Source of the DNA: Pseudomonas cichorii
GTDB lineage: Bacteria > Pseudomonadota > Gammaproteobacteria > Pseudomonadales > Pseudomonadaceae
Reading direction: 5' to 3'
Length of the DNA: 64,000 bases
Assembly: GCF_015471405.1 (NCBI RefSeq)
Contig: NZ_BLVZ01000013.1
Coordinates: forward strand, 62,001-126,000
Shown here: one piece after another, positions 29,053 through 38,881 of the stretch
Numbering within the stretch: the first letter of the stretch is position 1
Layout of the letters: each line of letters opens with the position of its first letter
The notes under the pieces: model-generated
The model's database searches: none
Told to the model about the DNA's origin: nothing
The model's input: the letters and a program-made list of their open reading frames with translations, nothing else
Program-made: the position numbers and the translations under genes

Positions 29053-30393
29053 ATGGACCCTTCCCCTAGTATCAGCACGGCTTCACTCTTCGCCGATTTC
29101 GGCATGATTCTTTTTGCTTTGTTCCTGGTCCTGCTCAACGGCTTCTTCGTTGCAGCAGAGTTCGCCATGGTCAAACTGCGCTCGACCCGCGTCGAGGCCA
29201 TCGCCAAGAAAAACGGCTGGAGCGGCCACATCCTGCGCACGGTCCACGGGCAACTGGATGCTTACCTGTCCGCCTGCCAACTGGGTATTACCCTCGCCTC
29301 CCTCGGCCTGGGCTGGGTTGGCGAGCCTGCATTCGCCCACTTGCTGGAGCCGTTGCTAGGAGCCATGGGCGTGGAGTCCGCAGAGGTGATCAAGGGCGTG
29401 TCGTTCTTCACGGCGTTCTTCATCATTTCCTACCTGCATATCGTGATCGGCGAACTGGCCCCCAAATCCTGGGCCATTCGCAAGCCGGAGCTGCTGTCGC
29501 TGTGGACCGCCGTGCCGCTGTATCTGTTCTACTGGATGATGTACCCGGCAATCTACCTGCTCAACGCCAGCGCAAACGCCATCCTGCGCATTGCCGGTCA
29601 GGGCGAGCCCGGCCCGCATCATGAACACAGCTACAGCCGCGACGAACTGAAACTGATCCTGCACTCCAGCCGAGGCCAGGACCCGAGCGATCAAGGCATG
29701 CGCGTGCTGGCTTCGGCGGTGGAAATGGGCGAACTGGAAGTCGTCGACTGGGCCAACTCCCGTGAGGACCTGGTTTCCCTGGACTGCAATGCACCGCTCA
29801 AGGAAATCCTGGCTCTGTTCCGCCGCCACAAGTTCAGCCGTTATCCCGTCTACGATGCAGAGCGTTCCGAGTTCGTCGGCCTGCTGCACATCAAGGACCT
29901 GCTGCTGGAACTGGCGGCGCTGGACCATATTCCGGAATCCTTCAACCTCGCAGAACTGATTCGCCCGCTGGAGCGCGTTTCACGGCATATGCCGCTGTCG
30001 CAACTGCTGGAGCAGTTCCGCAAGGGTGGCGCGCACTTCGCGCTGGTCGAAGAGGCCGACGGCAAAGTCATCGGCTACCTGACCATGGAAGACGTACTGG
30101 AAGTGCTGGTCGGCGATATTCAGGATGAACACCGCAAGGTCGAACGCGGCATCCTGGCGTATCAGCCGGGCAAACTGCTGGTGCGTGGCGACACGCCACT
30201 CTTCAAGGTCGAACGCCTGCTGGGTATCGATCTGGACCACATCGAAGCCGAAACACTGGCTGGCCTGATCTACGAAACCCTGAAACGGGTGCCGGAAGAA
30301 GAAGAGCAGATGGAAGTCGAAGGCCTGCGCATCATCATCAAGAAGATGAAAGGTCCGAAGATCGTATTGGCCAAGGTGCTGAAGATCGATTGA
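29053..30393 (+). CDS. CNNM-CBS-CorC_HlyC membrane protein (hemolysin-family)
   Basis: 446 residues. An N-terminal CNNM/DUF21 membrane domain with about four helices (15-190, including LNGFFVAAEFAMVKLRSTR) is followed by two CBS domains (about 210-335) and a CorC_HlyC C-terminal domain (about 350-440). Proteins of this layout are linked to Mg2+/Co2+ export or resistance, despite the old hemolysin label. It stands on its own after phoR, with a REP unit just behind it. Confidence 0.9.
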   Translation: MDPSPSISTASLFADFGMILFALFLVLLNGFFVAAEFAMVKLRSTRVEAIAKKNGWSGHILRTVHGQLDAYLSACQLGITLASLGLGWVGEPAFAHLLEPLLGAMGVESAEVIKGVSFFTAFFIISYLHIVIGELAPKSWAIRKPELLSLWTAVPLYLFYWMMYPAIYLLNASANAILRIAGQGEPGPHHEHSYSRDELKLILHSSRGQDPSDQGMRVLASAVEMGELEVVDWANSREDLVSLDCNAPLKEILALFRRHKFSRYPVYDAERSEFVGLLHIKDLLLELAALDHIPESFNLAELIRPLERVSRHMPLSQLLEQFRKGGAHFALVEEADGKVIGYLTMEDVLEVLVGDIQDEHRKVERGILAYQPGKLLVRGDTPLFKVERLLGIDLDHIEAETLAGLIYETLKRVPEEEEQMEVEGLRIIIKKMKGPKIVLAKVLKID

Positions 30394-30416
30394 TTGATCA
30401 TTCGTTCGCTCCTACC

Positions 30417-30440
30417 GTGGGAGCGAATTTATTCGCGAAG
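30417..30440. repeat. REP unit (GGAGCGAATTTATTCGCGA type)
   Basis: GTGGGAGCGAATTTATTCGC(GAAG) is a single unit of the second REP family in this window. It lies between the converging CNNM and M23 genes, the usual place for such repeats. Confidence 0.8.
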
Positions 30441-30442
30441 CC

Positions 30443-31345
30443 CTAATTCCCGCCCACGGCGAAATTGGGCAGGCTCTGGATCGGCGTGGCGAATTCATAG
30501 GGAATGGATTCCAGCGCCTGTCCGGTATTGCGCTGAATAACGAAATGCAGGTGCGGGCCGGTGCTGTTGCCGGTATTGCCAGACCGCGCCAGCGGGCTGC
30601 CAACGTGTACTTGCTGACCTTCCCTGACACTCACCGAACCGCGCATCAGGTGCAGATAGACGCCCATGGTGCCGTCGTCGTGCAGGATCCGCACGAAATT
30701 GCCTGACGGGTTCGAGCCTCTGCCGGTCTGATTGTTCTCGACCTTGACCACCGTGCCCGAGCGCGCCGCAATGATAGGCGTGCCTTCGGGCATGGCGATA
30801 TCCATCGCGTAACGGCCTTTGGCGCCGTAATGGCTATATTTGCCGCCAGGCCCCTGCGTCAGGCGAAACGGCCCACCCACCCACGGCAAAGGGTACTTGT
30901 AGGCCTGCGTAGCCCGCTTCGGATCACCCAGAGTGGACGTCAGTATCGAGGCGTAGTTCATGGCCTTGCCCACTTGCCGTGGGCTCAGCACGATCATGCG
31001 CTCGTTGCTGCGTGCAGGCACCGTGCGGCGAATGGTTGATGACGACCCGTTGATCCCGAGCACGTTACTCAGGCCAGAGAGCTTGAGTTCGACCTCGACC
31101 GGCGCATACAGATCGTTGCGCACATAGAGGCTGTGAATGCCGCTTTCCTTCTTGACGCTCAAATGCACCTGTTTCTCGAAGTGTTCGACCATACGGTCCC
31201 GAAACACCACCACAGAAGCCCCGGCGGCAGGACGGTCGGAAAACGAAACGACGCCATCGGCATCGACGGTTTTATAGATCGTGACCGCACCGGCCGTTTG
31301 GCTAGCCAGCGTCAGAGCGATCAGGATCAGCAGGCGTTCAAGCAT
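30443..31345 (-). CDS. M23-family metalloendopeptidase with N-terminal DUF4124 domain
   Basis: 300 residues. Signal peptide 1-20 (TAGA), a DUF4124-type segment about 21-60 (IYKTVDADGVVSFSDRPA) and a LytM/M23 domain about 165-280. Zinc ligands are visible: H172, D182 and the HxH pair H265/H267 (GPHLHF), with H232 as the extra catalytic histidine. All key residues are kept, so an active periplasmic peptidoglycan endopeptidase is likely. It follows the toxin gene on the same strand after 160 bases, but a palindrome between them argues for separate transcripts. Confidence 0.92.
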   Translation of the reverse strand: MLERLLILIALTLASQTAGAVTIYKTVDADGVVSFSDRPAAGASVVVFRDRMVEHFEKQVHLSVKKESGIHSLYVRNDLYAPVEVELKLSGLSNVLGINGSSSTIRRTVPARSNERMIVLSPRQVGKAMNYASILTSTLGDPKRATQAYKYPLPWVGGPFRLTQGPGGKYSHYGAKGRYAMDIAMPEGTPIIAARSGTVVKVENNQTGRGSNPSGNFVRILHDDGTMGVYLHLMRGSVSVREGQQVHVGSPLARSGNTGNSTGPHLHFVIQRNTGQALESIPYEFATPIQSLPNFAVGGN

Positions 31346-31465
31346 CAGAAGTGTTCTGGGTCATGGGAAACAGGGTCCAAGCCTAGCAGCGTTAAGAACA
31401 GAAAAGGACACTGGCGTATCAATCGGGCATGGCTCAAGCGTCAAGAAACACACGCCATGGTGCTG

Positions 31466-31494
31466 CTGTGCGGTGTGCCAGGCACACCGCACAG
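31466..31494. other. Perfect palindrome at the 3' end of the toxin gene
   Basis: CTGTGCGGTGTGCC and GGCACACCGCACAG are perfect 14-base arms around a single A, 11 bases after the toxin stop. The stem is strong but has no T-run on either side. It could be a rho-assisted terminator or an mRNA end stabiliser. Confidence 0.7.
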
Positions 31495-31505
31495 GTCAGA
31501 AGCCG

Positions 31506-34500
31506 TTACGAAAAGGTGTAATTTTTCAGGTAGGTCACGGAAAACAGGGCGTCAGGAAAATCCAGCTTCAAGCGAGGCAGTACGAATCCACCACAGGATC
31601 GGCAGGTATCGAGCACGGTAAAGAACCTGATATGAGTCAGGCGCGTCGTCGCCATATCCTCTTTCAGCACGGTTGCGATCAATCGCTCCGCATCAAGGTC
31701 ACGGCTGAAATCCCGAATCACAGTGCGAGCGGCATCCCTGACCACCGGCAGGCTGGTAAACCGAGGGTCAGGCTGGCGGCTTGCCATTCGGGCACGGGCA
31801 TCGCGGAATATGACCCCGTCAAAGATCTGCTCGGTCGTTTCAGCAGAATCGATCCGTAATTTAAGGCCTCTGGCTTTCTCTCCACCAGAAAGCGCGTAAT
31901 ACACGACCCGCTCCCCGGACTCGGTATAAACCTGGGCAAAGGAAAGATTGGCACCCTTGATCTGGCTCAGAATCGCTTTGGTAGCCTTGGGGGTAATGAT
32001 GCTCTGCATATTCAGCTCTACCCATTTGCCTTTCGAGCCCGCTACCGGCAAAAGCCTGTTGAGAACTTCCAGGATATGCTGCTTTTCAGGCACGCTTCTC
32101 TGGGCAATCTTCATGAAGTCGGGAATGCACTGTTTGGCAAGTTCCACGAATTTCTTCTGGATTTCTTCGCCTGCAAGAATCTCACTGGCAAACCCCAGAA
32201 GTGCATTTTCCTGCCCATTGGCAATACACCACCGCGCATAGTCATCATAAGAAGCGATCTGCGGGGTCCAGGAAACTTTCCACGCATCCCGTTCAGACTC
32301 ATCGAGCAGATCAAAGAGCAGACGTGCGATATTTTCCCGATCCGTCTCTATATTCGGACGCTCCCGCACCAATCGGTATTTCTCCGATACCCGGATGAAC
32401 TCATTGATCTCGTCGACATCAGTAACGCGAGCGAACTTCAACTCAATGCGATTACTGGTGGGGGCTCGGGTCTTATAGAACGCACCCGTGTCAGGCTCGA
32501 CGAAAATCCACTCTTTATCAGCAAGGTTGAGGCGCATACCGCGCAAGGCCCGAGTATCGCTGACCCCTTGGGCTATGGCCCCGAATTCAATAACCGGGGC
32601 AAACTCATAAACGAAGGCAGTATCTTCGGGGGCGTAATTTGGAGGTACACCCAATTTACCCTCAGCCGACAAGATCCCATCCAGCTCCGGCAGGTATACC
32701 GGTGCTTCAGGTAATGAGAAAAGCTCCCGCTCCTCCTCGGAAAGAGGCACGACCACTTTGCCTGCCGGTGCCGGTGCCTGCGCCGAAGTCGATGGCCCTG
32801 CTTCAGACGACTCGGCCCATTTGCAAAACTTCCCTTCATAGACAAAGACATCGAGGCTTTGCGAGGTTTCTCCAGCGCCTGTGGTCAGTGTGGCCAGAGT
32901 GAACTCACGGGCATCCATGGCATGGCTCGGGTATTTGCCGGTTCGCTTGGGAGAGGTTGACCCCGGCCTCAAGGGCTCTGGCGTCGGTGTTACCAGCTTT
33001 ACACCTGTCGCGCAGGGCACCGACTCCAGGTTGCGACGAGGCCTGCACAGGTTTTCGATTTCACTCAGCCAGTCTGCATGGGAGGAGAGCTTACTGGCCG
33101 CAAGCTTGCGCATCGCAGCATCCGTAGCGCCAGCATTCAGATGATAAACCTCGCCATCGACCAGAATATCGAACACACCCTCCTCTCTTTCGATGACCTG
33201 TACAGCATAGTTTGGGGCAATACGCAGTTCAGAAAAGCCACCCACCTGCGACGTCACCGGCAACACGACCGGATAGTGGCCTGGGCCAATGCCCTCGTCG
33301 GCGGACGATATTGAAAACTCCAGCGGACGGTTTTTTGAAACAGATGTCAGCCTTTTCCCGAACACTGCATCGGACTCAGGATCGAGCAACCTGAAATCCG
33401 GCTCCTGCAGGGTCCCGACATTACGCACGACCACGTCGGACCGGCCATCGACAACAGCCCGCTTATCCTGTGCTTTAACCTTGGGGCGCCAAGGGTGCTC
33501 CGCGCTGTCCGCGATTCGGTACATGCCCTTGTCGAGGGTGATTCCGCTTTCCAGAAAGGCTTGCGAAGCAAAGACCTTTTTCAGTGAAGGCACTTGCTCC
33601 AGCAGTCTCGACCATCCAAGCCTGCCAACCTTCAGTGCGAACTTGCCCACATCGCGCACGACAAACAATGCACTTTGCTCTGCCAGCCCTGCGACCAGAC
33701 GGGCCACCGCTTTACCGGTCAGCTTGAACACTGACAGAACGCTCATCTCACCGGCCTTCATGACAATCCTGGCCGTAGAGCCGGCGAATTGACCGGCCGG
33801 AATCAGTGCAAAAGCCACCTCCATCACACACCCGACGATGACACCGGCAGAATGCTCACCATGGGCCAGATCAGTGGCACAGCCATAGAAAGGAATGAGC
33901 AGACGGGCCGTGATGTCGGCATATTCGCGCTCTTTGGCCCACAGTTGCTCCCACTGGGTAACATGTTCATGTTCGACCCTGCTTCCCTCCAGAAAACGGG
34001 TAAACAAATGGCTCGCAGCAACCAGTACAAAGGCTTCGAGCCTGGCCTGCTCACTACCTCCGGGCAGATGAATGAGTTCAGCGCAAGGAACCAGCACTCC
34101 CTGACGGGGATGATGGTAAACAGCCGAGGAACGTGAGGCAGTCCCCTTCAGATAAGCATCGCCATCCAAGGGCAATAATGGCGTGACCAGCGCCTTGGCA
34201 GCCTTGGCGGCATTGCGCTCTCTCTTCTCGACGGTTTCTACGATATTTCCGCTGAAGCCTCTGTCAGGCTCGATCTTGTACTGGAAACGCTGAGCGACTT
34301 TACGGATCACACCGCCAGCCGGGATCAACTCATAGAAAACCTCTTCGGCCTTATGATCGTGGAAGTCAGCTCGATGATCGCCCGGCTGGCAACGAACGAA
34401 AAGCCCGTGAACACCCTCTTCTGCACCAAACGCCACACGGCTCACTTCGCAGGTCGAGTTCAGCAGTGCTGTGCGATCTGTAACCTGCATCTCGGCCAGC

Positions 34501-36758
34501 AACCGGGCCATGACCCTGGCTTCAGCACGGGTCAGCTCTCGCTGGAATGAGTCGAACGCGCTGGCGTAGGCCTCGGGAATCGTCGGTTTGCCCTTTATAT
34601 ACGCCTCTCCCATCATCACCAGCTCCAGCACGGAAGCCTGCGGACGCCCGGCAGCCAGCAAGCGATCGATAGAGTAGGAATTCGCGATTGTGAAACCGTG
34701 CTCCTGCAGGATTGGCCAGCCGTGAACCTTGATGGAGAGCGGCCAGATCCGGCGATCGACATTTGCCTCGGTCAGCATTTGCTCGGCAAGACGCTTGCGA
34801 TCCGGCGGCCTGGCGCTCAGCAAATCATTCAGCTCAGAGGCATGCAGTTCCTGCTGTGCCTTGAAGTAGCTCAGGGCCTGGCTGATTTGCGCAGCGCTTG
34901 CCTGATCCAGATTGTCAGCACCCGACCATTCAATACCGCCATGGGCAATGGCATATCGCAGAGCCGGAATAGCCAGCGTTCTTGCCCACAGGGCATGGAC
35001 ATTGGCATCGCTTGATTGGGTCAGCTCTGCGCTGATCCCGACCAGAGCATCATATTGGGGCGCAAGGGAATGGCCCGGCCGCATGCTTTCAAGCAGAGCA
35101 ACGCCATGGATCAAAGCCACGCTTTGCAGAGATCGCCCGTATTGAAGGTGATCGGGGACGCCTTCCACCAACAACTCAGGCATCGCCTCGCGCACCAGCA
35201 GGTAAAAAAGCATCTCAAGGACGGGGGGTGACACGCCGGGCTGGCGCGCCTTGATATCGGCCCGGACCTTTGCGCAAAGCTGCACATGGCTGTATTCACA
35301 GACCCACGCACCGCGAAGTGTCTTTGCCAGTGGCTCGGTAAAAGTCCGGGTTGCACCAAGGAAGTAATCGACCACGGCACGGCCCGCCAGCGCCTGAGTC
35401 ACCAGAGGCGAGGCCTGTTCGTGTGTCAGGGCTCCGTACCACTGCATGCTGTTGAGCAGCGGAGCAAAGATGGATTTGAAGCGGGCGGTCTGGATCAGCG
35501 CATGCCAGGTTTGCGAAGGCCTCCAGCGCAGGACCCGTGCATCGCCATCCAGCCTGCACAACAAGCCAATACCCAGTTGCTGAAACAGATCGTCGACATT
35601 GTGCACTGTGCTCCAGGTGTCCAGAGGTGAGACATGCTCATTCAGTCCACGGCAGGTTGGCAGTGAATCGTCCAGTACACGACTCGATTGCAACTGCGAC
35701 TGCAACAGCAGTGCGGCCAGTGCGATGGCTGACTCGAACGCCAGGCCTGAATATTTGCAGTGCAACTCGGTCCCCAGCGAGAGCGCACGCATGCCGGGCG
35801 CCCCCTTCGCATTGGCGATGGCCAGGGACAACCAGGCTTCGTCATCGGGGTTAGCGGCATAAGCCACCACCTTGCGATAAAACTCGGCACGGCTGGCGGA
35901 GGGTGTAGGCGTCAGGAAGTCGAGCTGCAAACCTTCACACGGCGAAGCAATCTGCGAACCCGCTTTCAGATAGAACTCAAGCAGCCACCATACTTCGATC
36001 GTTGCCAGCTTCTCTTCAAGCGCAGCCCATAAAGCTCTGTCGCGGTATTCGCCAGGCGGGATCAGTGCCGCGATGACGTCACAACACACACTCAACGCGC
36101 GCCGGGCCTTCTCGCCTCTTGATGCAGAGATGCCGTTATAAAGTGAGCGCCCGGAACTGCGCGCTATCCACTCCCCGACAGACATCAAGCGAGCCCCACG
36201 CTTGAACTGCACCATCCACAGACGCAGGTCTTCTGGCACGGATGTTAATAACCTGCCCAGTTCGGGATAGTCCTTGAGGCTAAGTACAACATCCGCGCTC
36301 TTGTAAGAGCGAAGTCCATACAAGTAATCCTCTAGCTGCGCCCTGGCCGTGTCGGTAGTGACCGTGGACTCATCGAGCCAGGCAATTCGTGCAAAAAACT
36401 GATGCACCTGCCAGGGCGTTACCTCAGACAGAGGCGTCTCCATTGCATCGGCGTACAGCTTCCAGGCTTTTTCGCTTTGGTAGACCAGAAACAGCTTCTG
36501 CCCCTGCGGCGACTTCGGGTGCGCAGGGCTGCTATTCGAGAAGCTCGTATCCCCGCCAAGCAAGTGCTGAAGGACGAGCCTGGCAACCCGAAAATGCTCA
36601 TCGGGCAAGGCCTCGGCATCGACCATATAGTGTTCGGCAGGATCGACGCCCAGGGCTTGATGGATATTGAAGAACAATCGGCAGGAGCTGATGGTTTGAA
36701 TATTCAGCGGTTGAATTGCGGTAAGCGTCATTTGGGTAGTCTCGTATGCATATGTCAT
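31506..36758 (-). CDS. Very large toxin-like protein with deaminase-like C-terminal domain
   Basis: About 1,750 residues from ATG 36758; TTG 36770 and ATG 36731 are also in frame and none has a clear ribosome site. No signal peptide. Residues about 970-1050 form a hydrophobic stretch (IVGCVMEVAFALIPAGQF), as in the translocation regions of large single-chain bacterial toxins; a Pro/Ala-rich linker lies near 1320-1335. The last 110 residues carry DAE (1689-1691) and FFTVLDTCRSCGGFVLPRLK with CRSC at 1719-1722, followed by FPDALFSVTY. That E..CxxC layout matches nucleic-acid deaminase toxins, with Asp where a His usually stands. No immunity gene is adjacent. Size recalls the dermonecrotic-like proteins of plant-associated pseudomonads. 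Function inferred. Confidence 0.75.
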   Translation of the reverse strand: MTYAYETTQMTLTAIQPLNIQTISSCRLFFNIHQALGVDPAEHYMVDAEALPDEHFRVARLVLQHLLGGDTSFSNSSPAHPKSPQGQKLFLVYQSEKAWKLYADAMETPLSEVTPWQVHQFFARIAWLDESTVTTDTARAQLEDYLYGLRSYKSADVVLSLKDYPELGRLLTSVPEDLRLWMVQFKRGARLMSVGEWIARSSGRSLYNGISASRGEKARRALSVCCDVIAALIPPGEYRDRALWAALEEKLATIEVWWLLEFYLKAGSQIASPCEGLQLDFLTPTPSASRAEFYRKVVAYAANPDDEAWLSLAIANAKGAPGMRALSLGTELHCKYSGLAFESAIALAALLLQSQLQSSRVLDDSLPTCRGLNEHVSPLDTWSTVHNVDDLFQQLGIGLLCRLDGDARVLRWRPSQTWHALIQTARFKSIFAPLLNSMQWYGALTHEQASPLVTQALAGRAVVDYFLGATRTFTEPLAKTLRGAWVCEYSHVQLCAKVRADIKARQPGVSPPVLEMLFYLLVREAMPELLVEGVPDHLQYGRSLQSVALIHGVALLESMRPGHSLAPQYDALVGISAELTQSSDANVHALWARTLAIPALRYAIAHGGIEWSGADNLDQASAAQISQALSYFKAQQELHASELNDLLSARPPDRKRLAEQMLTEANVDRRIWPLSIKVHGWPILQEHGFTIANSYSIDRLLAAGRPQASVLELVMMGEAYIKGKPTIPEAYASAFDSFQRELTRAEARVMARLLAEMQVTDRTALLNSTCEVSRVAFGAEEGVHGLFVRCQPGDHRADFHDHKAEEVFYELIPAGGVIRKVAQRFQYKIEPDRGFSGNIVETVEKRERNAAKAAKALVTPLLPLDGDAYLKGTASRSSAVYHHPRQGVLVPCAELIHLPGGSEQARLEAFVLVAASHLFTRFLEGSRVEHEHVTQWEQLWAKEREYADITARLLIPFYGCATDLAHGEHSAGVIVGCVMEVAFALIPAGQFAGSTARIVMKAGEMSVLSVFKLTGKAVARLVAGLAEQSALFVVRDVGKFALKVGRLGWSRLLEQVPSLKKVFASQAFLESGITLDKGMYRIADSAEHPWRPKVKAQDKRAVVDGRSDVVVRNVGTLQEPDFRLLDPESDAVFGKRLTSVSKNRPLEFSISSADEGIGPGHYPVVLPVTSQVGGFSELRIAPNYAVQVIEREEGVFDILVDGEVYHLNAGATDAAMRKLAASKLSSHADWLSEIENLCRPRRNLESVPCATGVKLVTPTPEPLRPGSTSPKRTGKYPSHAMDAREFTLATLTTGAGETSQSLDVFVYEGKFCKWAESSEAGPSTSAQAPAPAGKVVVPLSEEERELFSLPEAPVYLPELDGILSAEGKLGVPPNYAPEDTAFVYEFAPVIEFGAIAQGVSDTRALRGMRLNLADKEWIFVEPDTGAFYKTRAPTSNRIELKFARVTDVDEINEFIRVSEKYRLVRERPNIETDRENIARLLFDLLDESERDAWKVSWTPQIASYDDYARWCIANGQENALLGFASEILAGEEIQKKFVELAKQCIPDFMKIAQRSVPEKQHILEVLNRLLPVAGSKGKWVELNMQSIITPKATKAILSQIKGANLSFAQVYTESGERVVYYALSGGEKARGLKLRIDSAETTEQIFDGVIFRDARARMASRQPDPRFTSLPVVRDAARTVIRDFSRDLDAERLIATVLKEDMATTRLTHIRFFTVLDTCRSCGGFVLPRLKLDFPDALFSVTYLKNYTFS

Positions 36759-36845
36759 GCGGCGAGACAAACTGAATAGGCAACAACCAGCCTCCGGAAC
36801 CGGAAAGCTCGTATTTATTGCGCAGGAAAAGTCTGAAACAGAGGG

Positions 36846-36938
36846 GAGTTCATTCGCGGGAGATTATAGATATGGGGGTCTGGAAGACCGTCTCGCGGAT
36901 AAATCCGCTCCTACCGCAGGAGCGAATTCATTCGCGAA
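36846..36938. repeat. REPIN upstream of the toxin gene
   Basis: CTCGCGGATAAATCCGCTCC (36892-36911) and GGAGCGAATTCATTCGCGAA (36919-36938) are head-to-head units of the GGAGCGAAT(T)TATTCGCGA family with a short spacer. A further decayed unit (GAGTTCATTCGCGGG) starts at about 36846. The block lies between the toxin gene and the receiver-protein gene. Confidence 0.8.
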
Positions 36939-36948
36939 GGGTCAGCAA

Positions 36949-37842
36949 TCAGGCACCTGGAACGAAGTGCTTCTGGGCTGTGCCGCGGGCGATCAGGCGC
37001 GACAGATAGTCGAGCTTCTGTGCATCCTGGTCCACGAAGCGGAAGGTCACTTGCAGCCATTCGCTGTCAGGTTTCTGCTCGAAGGCCACAACGGCATGCA
37101 GGTAGCCGTTCAAACGCGCCACTTCATTGCTCTCGCCCTGTTCAAGGTCCAGAACGGCGCTGTCGAGAATCTGCGGCAGTGCGTCGGTGCGACGAATCAG
37201 CAACAGGGCTTCCTTCAGGCTCAGGGTCTTGATGACGCATGGCTGATTACCGTTTGGCAGGCGCAACTGGCCTTGCCCACGTCCTGCCGGCTCGGCGGCC
37301 TTGGCAGCTACGGGCGGAGCCTTGGCGATACCGGCCGATGCCTGGGCAGGCGCTCCACCGCGGACCACTTCGGCCTTGCCGCCGGTCAATGCGCTCAAGG
37401 AGTCATTGAGAGGCGAGTTCATGCGCGCCGGAGCACCGGACATCACCTGATCAAGCTTGCCCACCTTGGCCAGGGCTTTCTTGACCTTGGTCAGCAACTG
37501 CTCGTTGGTGAACGGCTTGCCGACGAAATCGGTTACGCCAGCCTGAATGGCCTGGACAACGTTTTCCTTGTCACCACGGCTGGTCACCATGATGAATGGA
37601 ACGGTCTTGAGGTAACTGTCTTGCTCGCGGCACCAGGCCAACAGCTCCAGGCCCGACATTTCCGGCATTTCCCAGTCGCAGAGAATCAGATCGAAGGTCT
37701 CACGAACCAGCAATGCCTGGGCCTTACGCCCGTTGACCGCGTCCTCGGTATGAATACCGGGGAAATAATTGCGCAGCCCTTTTTTTACCAAGTCGCGGAT
37801 GAAAGTCGCGTCATCCACCACTAATACACTGACTTTACTCAT
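36949..37842 (-). CDS. Receiver-domain response regulator with PilZ-like C-terminus
   Basis: 297 residues. A CheY-like receiver domain (1-125) has the acidic pair D10/D11, phosphoacceptor D56 (LILCDWEMP) and K109-type lysine in FVGKPFT. A flexible Ala/Pro/Gly-rich linker (about 135-195) leads to a C-terminal domain with LQVTFRFVDQDAQKLDYLSRL, resembling the end of PilZ domains. The usual RxxxR c-di-GMP motif is not evident. It lies beside phoU in pseudomonads, but no pathway is firmly assigned. Confidence 0.85.
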   Translation of the reverse strand: MSKVSVLVVDDATFIRDLVKKGLRNYFPGIHTEDAVNGRKAQALLVRETFDLILCDWEMPEMSGLELLAWCREQDSYLKTVPFIMVTSRGDKENVVQAIQAGVTDFVGKPFTNEQLLTKVKKALAKVGKLDQVMSGAPARMNSPLNDSLSALTGGKAEVVRGGAPAQASAGIAKAPPVAAKAAEPAGRGQGQLRLPNGNQPCVIKTLSLKEALLLIRRTDALPQILDSAVLDLEQGESNEVARLNGYLHAVVAFEQKPDSEWLQVTFRFVDQDAQKLDYLSRLIARGTAQKHFVPGA

Positions 37843-38004
37843 CTACGCTCCTGCGGGCGTGTTCACCTTGAAGGTGAATTGCGGTGTGCCAACACGCCCT
37901 TTGTTTCGGCAAGCATAGCGTTGACTGGTAGCCAACTGCCATATTGAATGAGACTGCGCCAGCATTTCAGATACGCGGGCGGATGCAGATATTAATCCCC
38001 TGAA

Positions 38005-38039
38005 CGAAAAACGCCCAGCGCATGCTGGGCGTTTTTTTC
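38005..38039 (-). terminator. Terminator after phoU
   Basis: AAAAACGCCCAGC and GCTGGGCGTTTTTTT pair around a 4-base centre, with A-runs and T-runs on both sides. It ends the pst-phoU block on the minus strand and could work in both directions. Confidence 0.9.
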
Positions 38040-38049
38040 GCAGGCAATC

Positions 38050-38811
38050 TTAATTATCGTCAGCCTTACCCGGAACATTAGAGGTTTCGCTCACGATGCC
38101 CTGCACTTCTTCTTTCATGCGCTTGAGACCCATGTGGCGAACATCCGTGCCACGCACCAGATAAATCACCAGCTCGGAAATATTGCGGGCGTGGTCGCCG
38201 ATACGCTCCAGCGAACGCAGGACCCAGATCACGTTCAGTACACGGGAGATCGAGCGCGGATCTTCCATCATGTAGGTCGCCAGCTCACGCAGCGCAGTCT
38301 TGTATTCCCGGTCGATGACTTTGTCGTACTGGGCGACGGACAAGGCCAGTTCGGCGTCGAAACGAGCGAACGAGTCCAGCGCATCACGCACCATGTTACG
38401 CACCTGGTCGCCGATATGACGCACTTCGACATAACCACGCGGAGACTCGCCTTCTTCGCACAACTGGATGGCACGACGCGCAATCTTGGTCGCTTCATCA
38501 CCGATACGCTCCAGATCGATGACCGACTTGGAGATACTGATGATCAGACGCAAGTCAGAAGCCGCCGGCTGCCGACGAGCGAGAATGCGCAGGCATTCCT
38601 CGTCGATATTGCGCTCCATCTGGTTGATCCGGTCATCGACTTCGCGAACCCGCTGAGCCAGACCCGAGTCGGCTTCGATCAAGGCGGTAACGGCATCGTT
38701 GACCTGCTTCTCGACCAGGCCACCCATTTCTAGCAAATGGCTGCGAACTTCTTCGAGTTCGGCATTGAACTGTTGGGAGATGTGATGTGTATGGCTGTCT
38801 TTGTGGATCAT
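38050..38811 (-). CDS. phoU: Phosphate signalling protein PhoU
   Basis: 253 residues, two repeated three-helix bundles (about 15-115 and 120-220). Each carries the PhoU metal-binding pattern, for example DDRINQMERNIDEECLRI and ERIGDHARNISELVIYLV. It links the Pst transporter to PhoR and silences the Pho response when phosphate is plentiful. It is the last gene of the pstS-pstC-pstA-pstB-phoU row and is followed by a strong terminator. Confidence 0.97.
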   Translation of the reverse strand: MIHKDSHTHHISQQFNAELEEVRSHLLEMGGLVEKQVNDAVTALIEADSGLAQRVREVDDRINQMERNIDEECLRILARRQPAASDLRLIISISKSVIDLERIGDEATKIARRAIQLCEEGESPRGYVEVRHIGDQVRNMVRDALDSFARFDAELALSVAQYDKVIDREYKTALRELATYMMEDPRSISRVLNVIWVLRSLERIGDHARNISELVIYLVRGTDVRHMGLKRMKEEVQGIVSETSNVPGKADDN

Positions 38812-38881
38812 GCTGGGTGTCCTTGGAACGTCCGGTTAATTGCGAAAACGCAGCGGTGGTTCAGGGCTGACGAAGCACGTC

